NCBI RefSeq assembly: GCF_000372725.1
Contig: NW_005199684.1
Span: forward strand, 668,030 to 732,029
Origin: Emiliania huxleyi CCMP1516
Taxonomy: Eukaryota > Haptophyta > Isochrysidales > Noelaerhabdaceae
Reading direction: 5' to 3'
DNA: 64,000 nucleotides
The notes beneath the pieces were generated by a model, which was not told the origin of the DNA, did not search any database, and was given only the letters and a program-made list of their open reading frames with translations. Shown here in pieces: positions 9,972 through 21,836 of the stretch (position 1 is its first letter; each line of letters starts with the position of its first letter). Made by a program: the position numbers and the translations under genes.

Positions 9972-12900
9972 ATGAGCCGCGCCGAGGGGCTCCTCTTGGA
10001 GCTCGAGTCGTCGGCGTCCAAGCTCGTCGAGCTCGCCCCGACAGCGGGCGAGAGCCTGCAGGGCTTCTCCGCCCACGAGGTCGAGCGCCTCTCCGAGGCG
10101 CTCGCTGTGCATGTGCATGCGGCGCTCGCCGCGGCGGCTCCGGCCTTCGACGCGGCCCCCGAGGGGAGCAGCGCGGTCGGCGGCGAGAGCGTCGAGGGCG
10201 CGCTCGGGATCCTCGCCGCCGCGGCGGCCGTCGCTCGCGCCATCGCCGTCGAGCCATCCTTTGGCATCCCGGAGAAGCTGCAGGAGCGCGCAGCCCCCTC
10301 CCCCTCGCCTCTGCGGGGAGAGGAGCCGCGATGTCGCGCCGGGCGTGCTCGGCGAGAGCGCCTCACCGCTCCGTCCGCCCCCCGGCCGCAGGCGGTGGCA
10401 GAGGCGCTGCACGACATCATCTTTGACCTGCACGACCCGCGCGCGTCAACGCTGCAGGGCGCCATCGTCGAGCTCTGCGAGTCGTGGTGGCTGGCGGAGC
10501 GGCCGGGGCGGGACGAGCTGGTGCCTCAGACGATCTCGTACCTCCTCGTCTCCGCCCTGCACGAGGCCGCCACCGCCGCCGACGTCAAGCGCCTCTGGGC
10601 TCTTCGCTCGGTCCGCCGTCGCGCCTCCCTCGCCTCTCCCGCCCACGCCTCCACCCCCGCCTCCGCCCCTCTCCCGCACCCGCTCCCGCCTCTCGCGGCC
10701 GCGGCGGGTCGCGACGTCCCGGCCGCCTCCCGCTCCCCCCCCGCAGGCGCTCGGCGTGCTCGACTACGCGGACCCGTCGGTCGCGGCGCTCAAGCGGCTG
10801 CTGCTGCACTGCATGATCAAGCCGCTCGTGCTGCGGTGCGCCGAGGGACGCAAGCTGCTCGTCTACCTCTTCGGTGAGCAGCTCGCCGCCCGGCGAAGCT
10901 CGGATGTGCCTCGGATGTCTCGGCTCTCTCTCTCTCTCTCTCTCGGCTCTCTCTCTCCCCTCCATCTCCCCTGCGCGTCTCGCCCGTCGTCGGGGCACCT
11001 CTGCGCTCCGCTCTTCCTCCGAGAGAGCCCTGCGCCGGCCGAGAGGCTGGCGGGCGAGAGGCTGGCGGGCGTCGCACCTTCCGCCGCGCGCGCAGGCCTG
11101 CACCCGCCCTTCATCGCGGAGCTGCACCGCGCCATCAAGGCGCAGATCCCGGTCTGCCGCAAGTCGCTGCGCGATCTCTACGGCGAGATTTACTTTCGGG
11201 CGTGGCGCGCTGCGTCGGGCGCCTCTTCTTCCTCCACGAGCGGCGGGGCTCGGGGCGGGAGCAGCGTCTGTTGACGGTTGGGTGGTGTGAGCAGGCGCCT
11301 ACCTCGAGCGGCTGGAGGAGGGCTGCCTGCAGGACCTGATGTTCCACGCGGTGCACGCGGCGAGCGCCAACATGGCGACCGCGCTGCGGCAGGTGCTGGC
11401 GTACACGCACGCGCAAAAGCGGCAGCGCGGCGTCGACTCGATGCTGCTGCGGCTGTACGAGCCCATCCTGTGGCGCGCGCTCAAGGTTGCGAACCCGCAC
11501 GTGCGGCGCAACGCGGCGACGCTCCTCATCGAGGCCTTCCCGCTCCAAGACCCGACGCTCCCTCTGACGCAACTCGACGAGGCGCTACAGCGCCAGTTCG
11601 ACGCCCTCGCCGCCCTCCTCAAGGACGACTCGGTCCCGGTGCGCGTGGTCGCGGTGCAGGGCGTCTGCCGCATCCTCGCGCTCTTCTGGGCGCGCCCCCC
11701 TCCTCCCCACCCCAGCACGGCTGCAGAGCGACCGTCCAGCAGCTCCCCACCGCTGGCAGCTCCTCACCGCCTGGCCCTCACCCTAACCGGAGGGGCGACT
11801 CATCTGGCAGCCCAGCTCCTCACCGCTGGCAGCTCCTCACCGCGCGCGGCGCCGCGCGTCCCGCAGGAGCTGATCCCGTCCGCAACCTCGACGCCGCTCC
11901 TCCTCCTTCTGACCAAGGAGCTGGCGCACGACGCCGCCGCCAACTCGGTCCGCGTCGCCGTCTTCCAAGGCCTCCGCTTCCTCCTCGCCAACAACGGCTC
12001 CGCCGCCTGCCTCGCCACGCTCAAGGGGTCGGCCGCCTCGAAGTCGCCCCTCGCGCCGCTCGCGCCCCTGCTGCACGACTCGTCGCAGCGCGTGCGGCGC
12101 GCGATGCTCGATCTACTCATCGAGCTCTCAAAGGCGCTCCCACCCCGCCCTCGCCCCCGCCCCGTCCACCTGCGCCCCCTCGCTTATCGCCCCTCCGCCT
12201 CACCCAACGCCCCCGCCCCCTCCACTCCCTTTCCCTGCTTCCACAGGTGCGCGGCCTCGCCTGGCCGTCGCTCGCGCGTCCCGAGGCGCTGCTGACGCGG
12301 CTGCCGCTCGAGCCGCCGCCGCTCCAGCTCCGGCTCGCCCGGCTCCTCCTCCCGCTCTACCTCCCCGCCGGCAAGACGGCGCCGCTCCAGCTCGGCCGCC
12401 TGCTCAAGCTCTGCGCGGAGCGGACCGCCTGCGCCGCCGCGCTGCTGCAGCACACTCCCAAGCTCGCGGCGCCGTCCGCCATTGTCAAGGCGAGAGCCCC
12501 GCCGTAGAGTGGCGGCCGACGAAGAGCCGTCGCCCGCGCGCACTTCCCATCTCCGCGCGGGCTGAGCAACCCCGCCCACCCGCCCTCCTGCACCTTCCCC
12601 GCCTCCGCCCAGGTGGCCAAGCTCCTCCTCTGCGCGATGCTTGCCGACGGCTCGCCCGAGGCCATCCTCCTCATGGCCGAGGACGACGAGATCCCCGAGG
12701 GCGTGCCGCCGCCGCCGGCGCGCCTCCCTCCCCCCCCCCCCCCCGCCCCGCCCCCGCCCGCCGCCCGCCCGCCCGCCCGCCGCCTCCGCCGCCTCCGCCG
12801 CCTCCGCCGCCTCCGCCTCCGCCTCTCGCCCGACGCCCCCCACTTCAAGCCGGCTCTCCGCGCGCAGGCGCCGCTGCTCGAGTCGCTGCTCCAGTGCGCC

Positions 12901-14697
12901 GCCTCGCTCCTCGACGCGGCGGGCGGCCTGCTCGCCTCGCCCGAGCACGCGCACGAGCGAGAGGCCCTGCTGGCCGCCTTCTCTCAGCAGGCGGTCGGAG
13001 CGCTGCACCAGCTCGTCGCCGGAAGGCCGGTGGCGCTGCGCTCGCTTGTGAGGATTGCCGCGCACCTGCCTGCCAACCACGTCCCCCTCTACACCGACAC
13101 GCTGCGCGACATCGCCTCCCAGCGCGACGACGCGCCGGCGACCGTCCTCCGGCCGCTGCTGCAGTGCGCCGTCTCGTGGAACCTCGACGCGGCGGTGCTC
13201 GCCGCCGTCGTCGCCGCGCTCGCGCCGAGCGCGGCGGCGGCAGGTGCGGGCGCCAAGCGCGGCCGCAAGGGCGGCGGCGCCAAGGCGTCCAGCAGTGGCG
13301 ACGCGGCCGCCGAGCTCTCGCCCGCACTCGCGCTGCGCGTGCTCTGGTCATGGCTCGAGAACGCCTCGACGCGCGACGCGCTGCTCACGCGCACGCCGCC
13401 CGAGCAGCTGGCGGCACTGCGCGACGCGCTCTCCGCGACGGTCGGCGGCACCGCGGCGCGCGGCCCAGCGGCGCCGGCCGCCGCGAGGGGCCGCGAGGGC
13501 CTGCACGCGCTCGCTTGCTTCCTGCAGCTGTCGTGGCACAGCGCCGCGACCGCCGCCGGCGCCGTCGGGCGCGGCGGGCGCGTCGCAGGGCGGCTTAATC
13601 CCGAGGCGGAGGCGGAGGCGCTGGCCGAGGCGCGGCGGGCCGTCTACGACATCATGCGCGTCGCGGGCGAAGCCTTTGCGCCGCGCGCCGCGCCGCCCGC
13701 CGTGTCGGCGGAGGCGCTCTCCCGCGCCGCGCCCCTCAGCCCCGCATCAACCATCTCGCCGGGCGAGGCGCGCGGCCGCGCCCGGGCGCGGACGGGTGGG
13801 CTTGCCCCACCGGCGGACTTGGAGGAGCGCGGCGGCGAGGCGGCCGGCGCGCCGCCTGCGCGCAAGGAGCGGCCGCTCGCGTCGCTGCTGCAGGGGCAGC
13901 TGCTGCTCTCGGTGCTGCTCGCCGAGGGGTCCGCGCTGGGCATCTACGACGCGAGCCTCGCCTCGGCGGTGGCAGCGTGCGTGGAGGGCGCGCTGCGGCT
14001 GGCGGCCGACGCGGGCGGCGGCGGCGAGCTGTACACCGGCCCGCTCGGCCAGCTGCTGCCCCACGCCGCCAAGCTGTCCTACCAGCTCGTCGAGTCAGGC
14101 GGCGAGCTGGTGCCGCACGGCGAGGCGCTGCTCGTCGCGTGCGTGCGCGCCTGCGCGCGCGCGGAGGCCGACGCGACGATGCGCGGCACGGTGCGGACAG
14201 CGCTGCTCGAGGCGCCGCCGCCGCACCGCCGCCCACCGCCGCCCAGAACACTCCAACACCCCTCCAACCCCCCTCCCCTTTGGCAGGTGCTGGCGGTGCA
14301 CCAGCACGCCGCCTCGGACGTTGCCCCGCTGCTCGGCGCGCTGCTCCGCTTCGTCGCGTCTTGCGTGCCGCTTGCGGAAGAGGGCTCTCCGCGCCGCGCG
14401 CCGCGCGCCGGCGACGCAGCGATGGCCGACGAGGCCGCCGCAGACGACTCCGCCGCCGCCGCCGACGTGGCGGCCGTCGAGGAGGGGATAGAGTCGCTCC
14501 GCCTGGCACCGGTCGCCGCGCAGACGCTCGACGTCCTCATTCGGTCGCCCGTGTGTGAAGCGTCCCTCAAGCGTTGCGCCGCCGAGCTCGCCGCCGAGGC
14601 AGCCGCAGCCGAGGCGCCGGCGTCGCCCTCCAGGCTAGGGGCGGCCGTGCCAAGCTTCGCCCAGGCGAGCGGGCGGCTCGCCCGGGCGCTTGGCTGA
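9972..14697 (+). CDS. NCAPG2: Condensin-II complex subunit G2
   Basis: Ten exons: 9972-10289, 10392-10610, 10747-10873, 11096-11218, 11295-11689, 11867-12133, 12247-12489, 12613-12702, 12868-14211 and 14287-14697. All phases agree and give about 1178 residues, close to the animal protein. Joined exons give the conserved run of NCAPG2: VKRLWALRSALGVLDY, IPVCRKSLRDLYGEIYFRAW, LERLEEGCLQDLMFHAVHA, LRLYEPILWRALK, VRRNAATLLIEAFPLQDP, and VRVVAVQGVCRILALFW-ELIP across an intron. These are HEAT-type helices of the HAWK subunit that binds SMC2/SMC4-kleisin and helps compact chromosomes in the nucleus. Introns 1, 4, 5, 6, 7 and 9 start with GC; 2, 3 and 8 start with GT. The region after 13200 is Ala/Gly-rich and may hide further introns. 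Confidence 0.9.
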
Positions 14698-15469
14698 CGC
14701 GGGCGATGCCCAATAGCGCCAACCCGTTCACAGCCTTGGGTTGCGCGACTTAGCATGTGCGTGCAGCTGCGGCCGTGCAGATTTGGACCCGCGAGGGAGA
14801 GTAGAGAGGGTATTGCATGTACACAGCCCACCCCGCGGTGCGCGTGTGCTCTCCCCCAGAGTGTTAACGAGGCGTCTGGGGGGCGCCGGGGCTGGAGGGA
14901 CAGGTCGGGGGCCTCGGTGTCGAGACTGCGTATCGGCTGTCCACGGGGCCCTGTCGAAGTGTCGTCTTGAGAGTGTGTACGGCACATTGCAGCCCCGGCA
15001 CAGTGCAGATCTCGAGAAAAAAGACTAAAGAGCAGTCAGTCTGATGTCTGTTCTCTGTACACACTGAGATATCTGCATCTAGCATCTGGATCGGACTTCG
15101 GAGAGCTCCACACGAGACACGACTTCACGTATGGGACGTATCACGAGCACGTCCCGCCCCGACGTGCCAGCACCCAGCAGTCTGTGTTGTGTGTAGTCTG
15201 TACACAAAAATAAATTGCGCGCATCTCGTACTTCGATCTTCGTAAGAACTAACATCTCTAAGAATACGTATTAAGATGTTGTGAGAGATCGCTCCGTGTG
15301 TGTGTCGCAGCTGCCGGAAGCAGCGCTACCAATTACCTTCTCGCTCGCCCCACGTACACCCAAACATCTTCCGCTCTCGGTTCACCTTCTCGCCCCGAGT
15401 CGCATCGCTCGTCGCGATAGACGTGTGTTATGGCAGTGTTATGGGAGCGTTGGCAGTGAGGGACCAATT
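14698..15469. other. Intergenic between convergent genes
   Basis: Lower GC than the flanking genes, with several TGTACACA-like words. No RNA gene, repeat array or coding frame recognised. Confidence 0.5.
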
Positions 15470-17766
15470 TCAGGCGCTCTCTGCCTCGGAGCAGTCCTCC
15501 TCCTCCTCGGAGGAGGAGGAGGCGAGGCCGTGCAGCGGCTTGAGGGAAACCTCGCTGAGGACCGACGGCTCGCTCGTGTCGGGGCTGTCCGCCGGCGGGC
15601 CCTGCGACGACGCGGCGGCTGGACCGCAAGCGCCGCCGAAGCCCGCCTCCCCGCCACTCGGGCCGGCCGCTCCGCCGCAGCAGCGGCTCGGCCCGGGATC
15701 GCCGGCAAACGGTGGCGCGTGCGCCGCCCCACTCGCGCCGGCCGCCGGCTCGCCTCGCGCCGACGCACCCCCCCCCTCCCCCGGCGGCTCGTTGCTCGGC
15801 GCGAGCGGCGCGACGAGGCAAGCGAGCGACGCGTCCTGCTGCGACGGCGCGAGCAGCCGCGCAGTCGTCGCCGCCGATCGCTCCCTCCGCCGCTCCCTCA
15901 GCCGCTCCGTCAGCCGGCGAGCCGAGCGGCGCCACGGCTCGAGGTCGAGGGCGAGGGGCGGCAGCCAGTGCGAGTGCCACAGCGCCGGCAGCGAGGCGGT
16001 GAGCAGCAGCAGCAGCAGCCCGGAGGCCGACTGGAAGAGGAACACGCCGACGACGCCTGCTCACAGCCGTAGGGGTGAAGAGGCGCTGCTCGCCGACGGG
16101 GCAGCGCTCACAGCACGCCGGCGACGCCCTGCGTGAGGTCTCCGCAGAGGCCGCCGCCCACGCCCGCGTCGAACTCGTGGGCGACGAGCCGGCACGCGGC
16201 GGAGCCTCCGAGCAGCTCCTCGCCTAGACACTTCCAAGACACTTCCTAGACACTTCCTGGAGGCTGCGTGCCCCCGAGCAGCTCCTCGCCTCGCCGCGCC
16301 GACTCGCCGACCTGCGGAGGGGTGACACGGCTGGCTGGGGCGACCGGCTTCGAAGCGCGTCGAGCAGAGTGCTCTAGGAGGAAGCTTCTAGAAGAGTGCA
16401 GAGGAAGGTTCTAGGAGTGTCACCCGCGAGAGCGCCCTCCTCGCCGGCTGCAGCAGCGAGGGGGAGGAGCAGTTTGCGCCGAGCGCGTCGAGCGCGGCGG
16501 AGAGGGCGGCGGTGGAGGACGCGACCCCGTCGAGCGGCGCGGTGAGCGGGTTGGGCGCGGAGCAGTTTGCAAGGAAGTGGTAGGCGGCTGCCAAGGTGCG
16601 GTCCTCCTCACCGCCCGCCTCCTTGCGCTGCGCCGCAAACCACTCGAGCACGCGCAGCACCGTCGCGAGCGGGTCCGGGCACGCGTCGGCGAGGCCTGTG
16701 CATGGACGCGGCCCGTGAAGGGGCGCGGCTCACAGGCGGTGCGCTAGTCAGACCTCGAGGGCGACGCCGACGGCGAGGGCGAGCTGGACCGAGGTGATGG
16801 CGCACCTGCGGCGCAGGGGGGAGGGGGGAGAGGACGCTGGAACGGGAAGGGGGGAAGGACGCGCGGGGGTCACAGCGAGCGGTGGTCAAGGCGGGCGAGC
16901 GGTGGCGGGCGGCGGGCGGGCGGCGGCGGGCGGGCGGCGGCGGGCGGGCGGTGGCGGGTGTGCGGCGGGCGGGCGCACATCATCCACCAGACGATGACTC
17001 CGCCGAACTGCGACCCGACGAGGAGCGCGCGCCGGCCAGCGACCGCTCCGGTGACGATGGCGCACGCGATGAGAGTCAGCGCGAAGAGCGGCAGCGTCGC
17101 AGCCCAGCGGTGCCACGCGGTGGCCGGCAGCAGCATCGCAGTCACGCGCGAAAAGTGGTCCTCCCCACTCGAGAAAGGAGAGGCGAAGGCGCCGCCCTCC
17201 GCCTCCAGCGCGTGGCGGGCCTCGAGCGCGTGGCACACGCCCGCGCCACCACCATCCGCGTCGCTGCTGGCCGCCCCGCCGCTCGCCAACGCCGCCGCCG
17301 CCCCAACGCAGCCCTCGCAGGCCGCGACAGCACTCAGGGCGCGGCTCGCGTCGCGGGTTGCGTCGCGGAGGCTTACCCCGTCCGCTGCGGCCGTGTGCGC
17401 GACTGCCTGCAGTCGGTCGATCGATGCGAGGAGCGCATGGAGCCCCGCCGCGAAATTGCCGTCAAAGCTCGCTGCGAGGGAGGCGGCGGCAGCCATCGCG
17501 ACCGCGTTGGCGATGACATAGAAGCGGACCGCGAGCTTTGGGGAGTCGGACGGGCGAATGAAGGTGATTGTGGTGCACACGAGGACTGCCAGCAGCAGCA
17601 GCACAATGAAGCCGACGCCAAGCACCATCACGACCAACAGCATCTGCGATTGCACGTACTCCTCCTTGAGCGAAAAGTCGTTGGACACGGGACGGAGCGT
17701 CACCGAGAGGTGCGGGAGGCTGCGCAGCCATGGCAGGATGCCGTCGGGCCAGATGGGCGACGGCAT
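15470..17766 (-). CDS. Tweety-family-like membrane protein
   Basis: Exon 1 is 17766-16979, exon 2 16805-16768, exon 3 16695-16424, one or two small exons lie between about 16310 and 16110, and the last exon is 16056-15470. The N-terminus reads WLRSLPHLSVTLRPVSNDF, followed by a long membrane helix, the same order as the N-terminus of Tweety (TTYH) proteins. Two more helices flank a Cys-containing ectodomain; exon 3 carries HFLANCSAPNPL and a second Cys, as in the Tweety Cys pair before NPF. The small exon gives GLCGDLTQGVAG, then the last TM helix and a basic, then acidic-Ser cytoplasmic tail. TTYH proteins are membrane proteins of debated function (lipid binding, anion conductance). I infer membership from order and motifs; a non-homologous membrane protein remains possible. 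Confidence 0.6.
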
Positions 17767-20428
17767 AGGTTAAGAGAATGAGTCAGGCAGGCAGCTAAGC
17801 AATGAGACGGGCCTCAAAGGCAAAGAGGCGGGCCTGAAAATCCTGAACGGAGCGATCCCGCAACGAGAAATTTGACTGCCGCACACGGCGTGGGACTCGC
17901 TGGCGGAGCCGAGGTGGCGATTCAGCTGCTGCAGGAGCATCTGCGGCGCAACCCCAGCCACACCAAAAAAGAATTTACGAAACTCCCTCGCACGACACTT
18001 AGGCACGGGACTGGCGCGCACTGGCACTAACACAACAAACAAACAAATCTCTCTCTCTCTCTCTAACACAGGTACATACACCAAAAAAAGAATGTTACAT
18101 TGCTCCCTCCCTCGACACTGGGCACGGGACTGTTTGCGCGACCTCACTTCTCCCACCCCGCGCGTCCTTGCGCGAGGAGAGCTTGATAAACTCGAGGGGC
18201 CAAAATACGCCGCGAGGAGGGCGGAGTTGCGCCGAGAAGAAGCCGCGAGAGCAAGGGATCGGCGGGCAGCGGCGGCGCAGCAGGACGAGGTAGAGGAGAG
18301 CGACGCGACACAGAGGATGAAGCGACAGGAGGGAGAACGACGAGAAGGGGGCGACCGCGAGGTGGCATAAAGGTTGCAGCGAGAATCGGCGAGGGACTGC
18401 GAAGGGAGATCGAAAGAGGCAGACGACCAACCAAGGGTTAGGGTGGGCGACGGCTAGCACCACACTCCTCTCCTTAAAATCCCTGTGTGGTGGCGGCGTG
18501 CCGTCCTCCCATCCCTCCCTTGGGTTGTCTGTTTTCTTTCTTTCTTTTTCTCCCACCCCTCGTTTGGCGTGCCCGTTTTATTTATAGCAGACAGGCTCGA
18601 CACAGGTGCGGACTGGCGCGTGCTAGTACTATCACAGGCAAACCACCGGAGCCTAAGCGACTCCAAAAAAGAATTTGCGACGATCGCAGGTATTGTTTAT
18701 TTATTTATAGAAAAGAATTTTACAAGTGCAGAAAAGAAATTTAGAATAAAACTCCCACTCGCGGCACCTTGGCGCGCACTGGCACTAACGCGCAGTATAA
18801 AAGAATTTTACAACGCAACTCCCTCGCACAACACTGAAATACAGGGCCTCCAAAAGTGCCAGGGCGCTGCGACACTGCACCGAGAGGCGCAGCAACCTCG
18901 ACCCGGGTGTTGCTCGAGTCCGCAACGCCCGCCGGGCGAATACGATTGCCTGGCCCTATCGCCAAACGGCCCTGCTCCTCCTCTTGTCTGGCAGCAAACG
19001 CAAGCTGCGGCACAGGCCGCGTTGCCGCAGAGGAGGCGGCAAGCCTCAACGCGCCTACCTGTGGCACGCCGCCGGATCGGGCCAAGACTAGCAGGATTCG
19101 GCCTCGCCTGCTGCGAGTGACCTCCCGTTGAGTTGTCCATCGTATTTGCAGTGGGACTAGCGCGTCGGCAGGATCCCCAAAACAGTCGCCCCCCAAATTG
19201 AAGTCGCCCGCGAAATCCCCCCCCCCCCACACACACACAAAACATACTTTAAACAACCATAAAGCGCAGTCTCCAGGGGCTCCAGGCCCCAAATGATGAC
19301 ATGTGTGAGTGTTAGAGTTGTTTCGTATTGCTAAAAATCTCTCTCTCAACACGCTGTGGGCACGGGACTGGCGCGCACTGGCACTAACGCGCAGCAGAAA
19401 AGAATTTTACAACAAACGCAGAAAAGAATTTTACAAGCCCACTCCCTCGCACAACACTGGGCACGGGACTGGCGCGAACTGGCGCGAAGACAAATTCGTC
19501 CTCCCTACCCATCATTCCCTTGGGTTGTCTGTTTTCTTTCTTTCTTTACTAAATTTTACCAAAAATAAGTTTACAACAGAAAGAATGGTACAACAAAACT
19601 CCCTCGCACGACACTGGGCACGGGACTGGCGCGCACTGGCACTAACACAGGAACAAAAAGAATTTAACAGAAAACTCCAAGTGCTCCAAACAACTCTCTC
19701 ACACAGCAGACAGGCTCGACGCAGGTGCGGACTGGCGCGTGCTAGCACTAACACAGGCAAACCAGAAAAGAATTTGAAGAACACTGTCTCCCTCGCATAA
19801 CACTGGGCACGGGACTGAAGAAGAATGGGCATGACGACATCGCGGCTGTGACCTCCAAGCCACAGGCCATCCGGCTGGGGTTCGTACAGGAGGAGACAGG
19901 ACGCCGCAGCGACCCACGTTCAGCGGGCGATGCGCGTGATCATGGCATGGGGGGACCATCATCATCTCGATCCTAATCACCACGACATTCCAGGCTGCTG
20001 CGCGCCTTGTACTGGGATGGCAGCTTGGCCGACAAGGTCGCAAGGCGCGCTGTCTTCCCGACGCTCGAGCACGACGACGACTACGACCCCGGCCCCCTCG
20101 CAGAGCGCATCAGGCGCGACAAGCGCGAGCTGTCCGACCGCTCCTCCGACGACTGGCCTCCTCCGACCAAGACTCATGCGGCTCCGGCTCTACTAGCGAG
20201 GCGAATGACATTTTCACACCCTCGACGACTTTCTCGGCTACGGTTCCGACTCCGGCTCTGGCTAGTTGACAAGCTGCCGAGCCCAAGTCACTGTGCGTGC
20301 TGATTTCTTGTTGGCTTCTAAAAATCTCTCTCGGGAAGACTGGCGCACACACTAACACAGGTACACCAGAAAAGAATTTTCCCACAAAACTCCCTCTCAC
20401 GACACTAGGCTGCACGGGACTGGCGCGG

Positions 20429-20430
<2 letters not shown>
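17767..20430. repeat. Field of short dispersed repeats
   Basis: Built from recurring modules: CAGAAAAGAATTTTACAA; CTCCCTCGCACAACACTGGG followed by CACGGGACTGGCGCGCACTGG; CTTGGGTTGTCTGTTTTC with a CTTT run; and TTAGAGTTGTTT with CTAAAAATCTCTCTC. I count eight or more copies of the second module here (for example 17990, 18115, 18770, 19365, 19455, 19615, 19800, 20405). The same modules recur singly at about 9830 (-), 20880 (-), 32840, 33905, 33955, 35745, 36620 (-), 38790, 55245 and 55620. No protein domain was recognised. A reading frame at 20007-20190 with an acidic stretch may be a captured gene fragment. The unit looks like a short non-autonomous element or satellite. Confidence 0.65.
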
Positions 20431-20526
<96 letters not shown>

Positions 20527-20555
20527 TGTGTGTGTGTGTGTGTGATTTTTAGCAA

Positions 20556-20614
<59 letters not shown>
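20431..20614. repeat. (TG)n microsatellite, interrupted
   Basis: Two TG tracts, 20431-20544 (one GG interruption near 20519) and 20557-20614, separated by ATTTTTAGCAAT. Long alternating purine-pyrimidine DNA of this kind can adopt Z-form. Confidence 0.95.
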
Positions 20615-20619
<5 letters not shown>

Positions 20620-21022
20620 TGTTCGCTGCTCTCTTCGCCGGTGAGTAATGCCACGCTCGGTACGGTACAGGTAGAAAAGAAACAGTGGTGGCTCTCGGTT
20701 CGTCTCGGTAGCGCCAGCCGTGAGAGAGGCAGTTATTAAGAATTCTTTTTGGCCGGCTCATCATGGGCGCTCATGATGAAATTATGAGAGATTATGCATA
20801 TCTCTTGGCGCTTGGAGGGCAGACAACGCGGCGTTAGACACTACTGATCTCCAGCACATAGTGCCTCTTTGAAAGAAAGAAAGAAAGAAAACAGACAAAC
20901 CCAAACGAGGGATGGGGGAGGAGGACAGGGTCCAAAGGACGTTCCCGTTTACGCCTTTTATTTTTCTTGGGGATACGGCGCCTCTGTGAGAACGCCCTCC
21001 CCCCCCGCCGCGCCCTCCCCAT
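20615..21022. other. Intergenic leader region with one reversed repeat module
   Basis: Contains the GAAAGAAAGAAAACAGACAA module in reverse orientation at about 20870-20912. The start of the downstream surface-protein gene could lie in this stretch; I could not fix it. Confidence 0.5.
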
Positions 21023-21804
21023 ATGCTGCTGACCTGGAGCCTATCCGGCGGCCGGCAGGGCGGCTGTGTCCGCAAAAAGGGCTCCAGCAACAGAGCCCGC
21101 GCCAACCAGATCTGGGGGATCGACGAGCTGCAGTGCCGGCAGCTCTGTCTAATCGACGACGCGTGTCAGGCGCGTTCCAACCCCGAGCCGGAGATCGCGC
21201 TAGATGCAGTACTGCAGCGCTCCGCCCAGCCTCTACTGCCGCCCGCGTCGCGCAGGCGTACGAGTTTGTCGCCTACAGCTCCCGCAATCAGGGCCCGAGA
21301 TCCGCAGCACCCACGCGCTGCACCCTGCACATGGGCCCGGTGGCGCAGCACGCCGTGCCGCTCCCAGGCTCGCAGTACGCGTCGTGCTACACCAAGCAGG
21401 TGTCTGGCAGGCAGGGCAGCACGAGGCGGCGGCCGTCAGCGCCGCCACCGCCCCCGCCGTCGCCGCCGCCGCCGCCGCCGCCGCCGCCGTCGCCGCCGCC
21501 GCCGCCGCCGCCGTCACCGCCGCTGCCGCCGCCGCCCCCGCCGCCACCGCCGCCTATCACTTTTTTGACCTCATGGCTGCCCGCGGGGTGGCTGCTATTG
21601 CCGCCGCCAGAGCCGCCGCCGTCGGTCGCCCCACCGCCGTTTCCGCCTGCGGCGCCGCCCTCGCCGCCCCCACCGTCCTCGCCGCTGCCGCTGCCGCCGC
21701 CCTCCCCACCGCCTCCGTCGCTGCCCCCTCCGACCTCGCCGTCGCCCCAGCGGCCGCCGCCCTCGCCGCCGCCCCCGCAGCCGCCCGCGATGCCGCCGCA
21801 GCCG

Positions 21805-21836
<32 letters not shown>

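Noticed and set aside
20007..20303. 98-residue acidic ORF as a gene
   Set aside because: Within the repeat field, no family resemblance and no splice support; noted as a possible captured fragment only.
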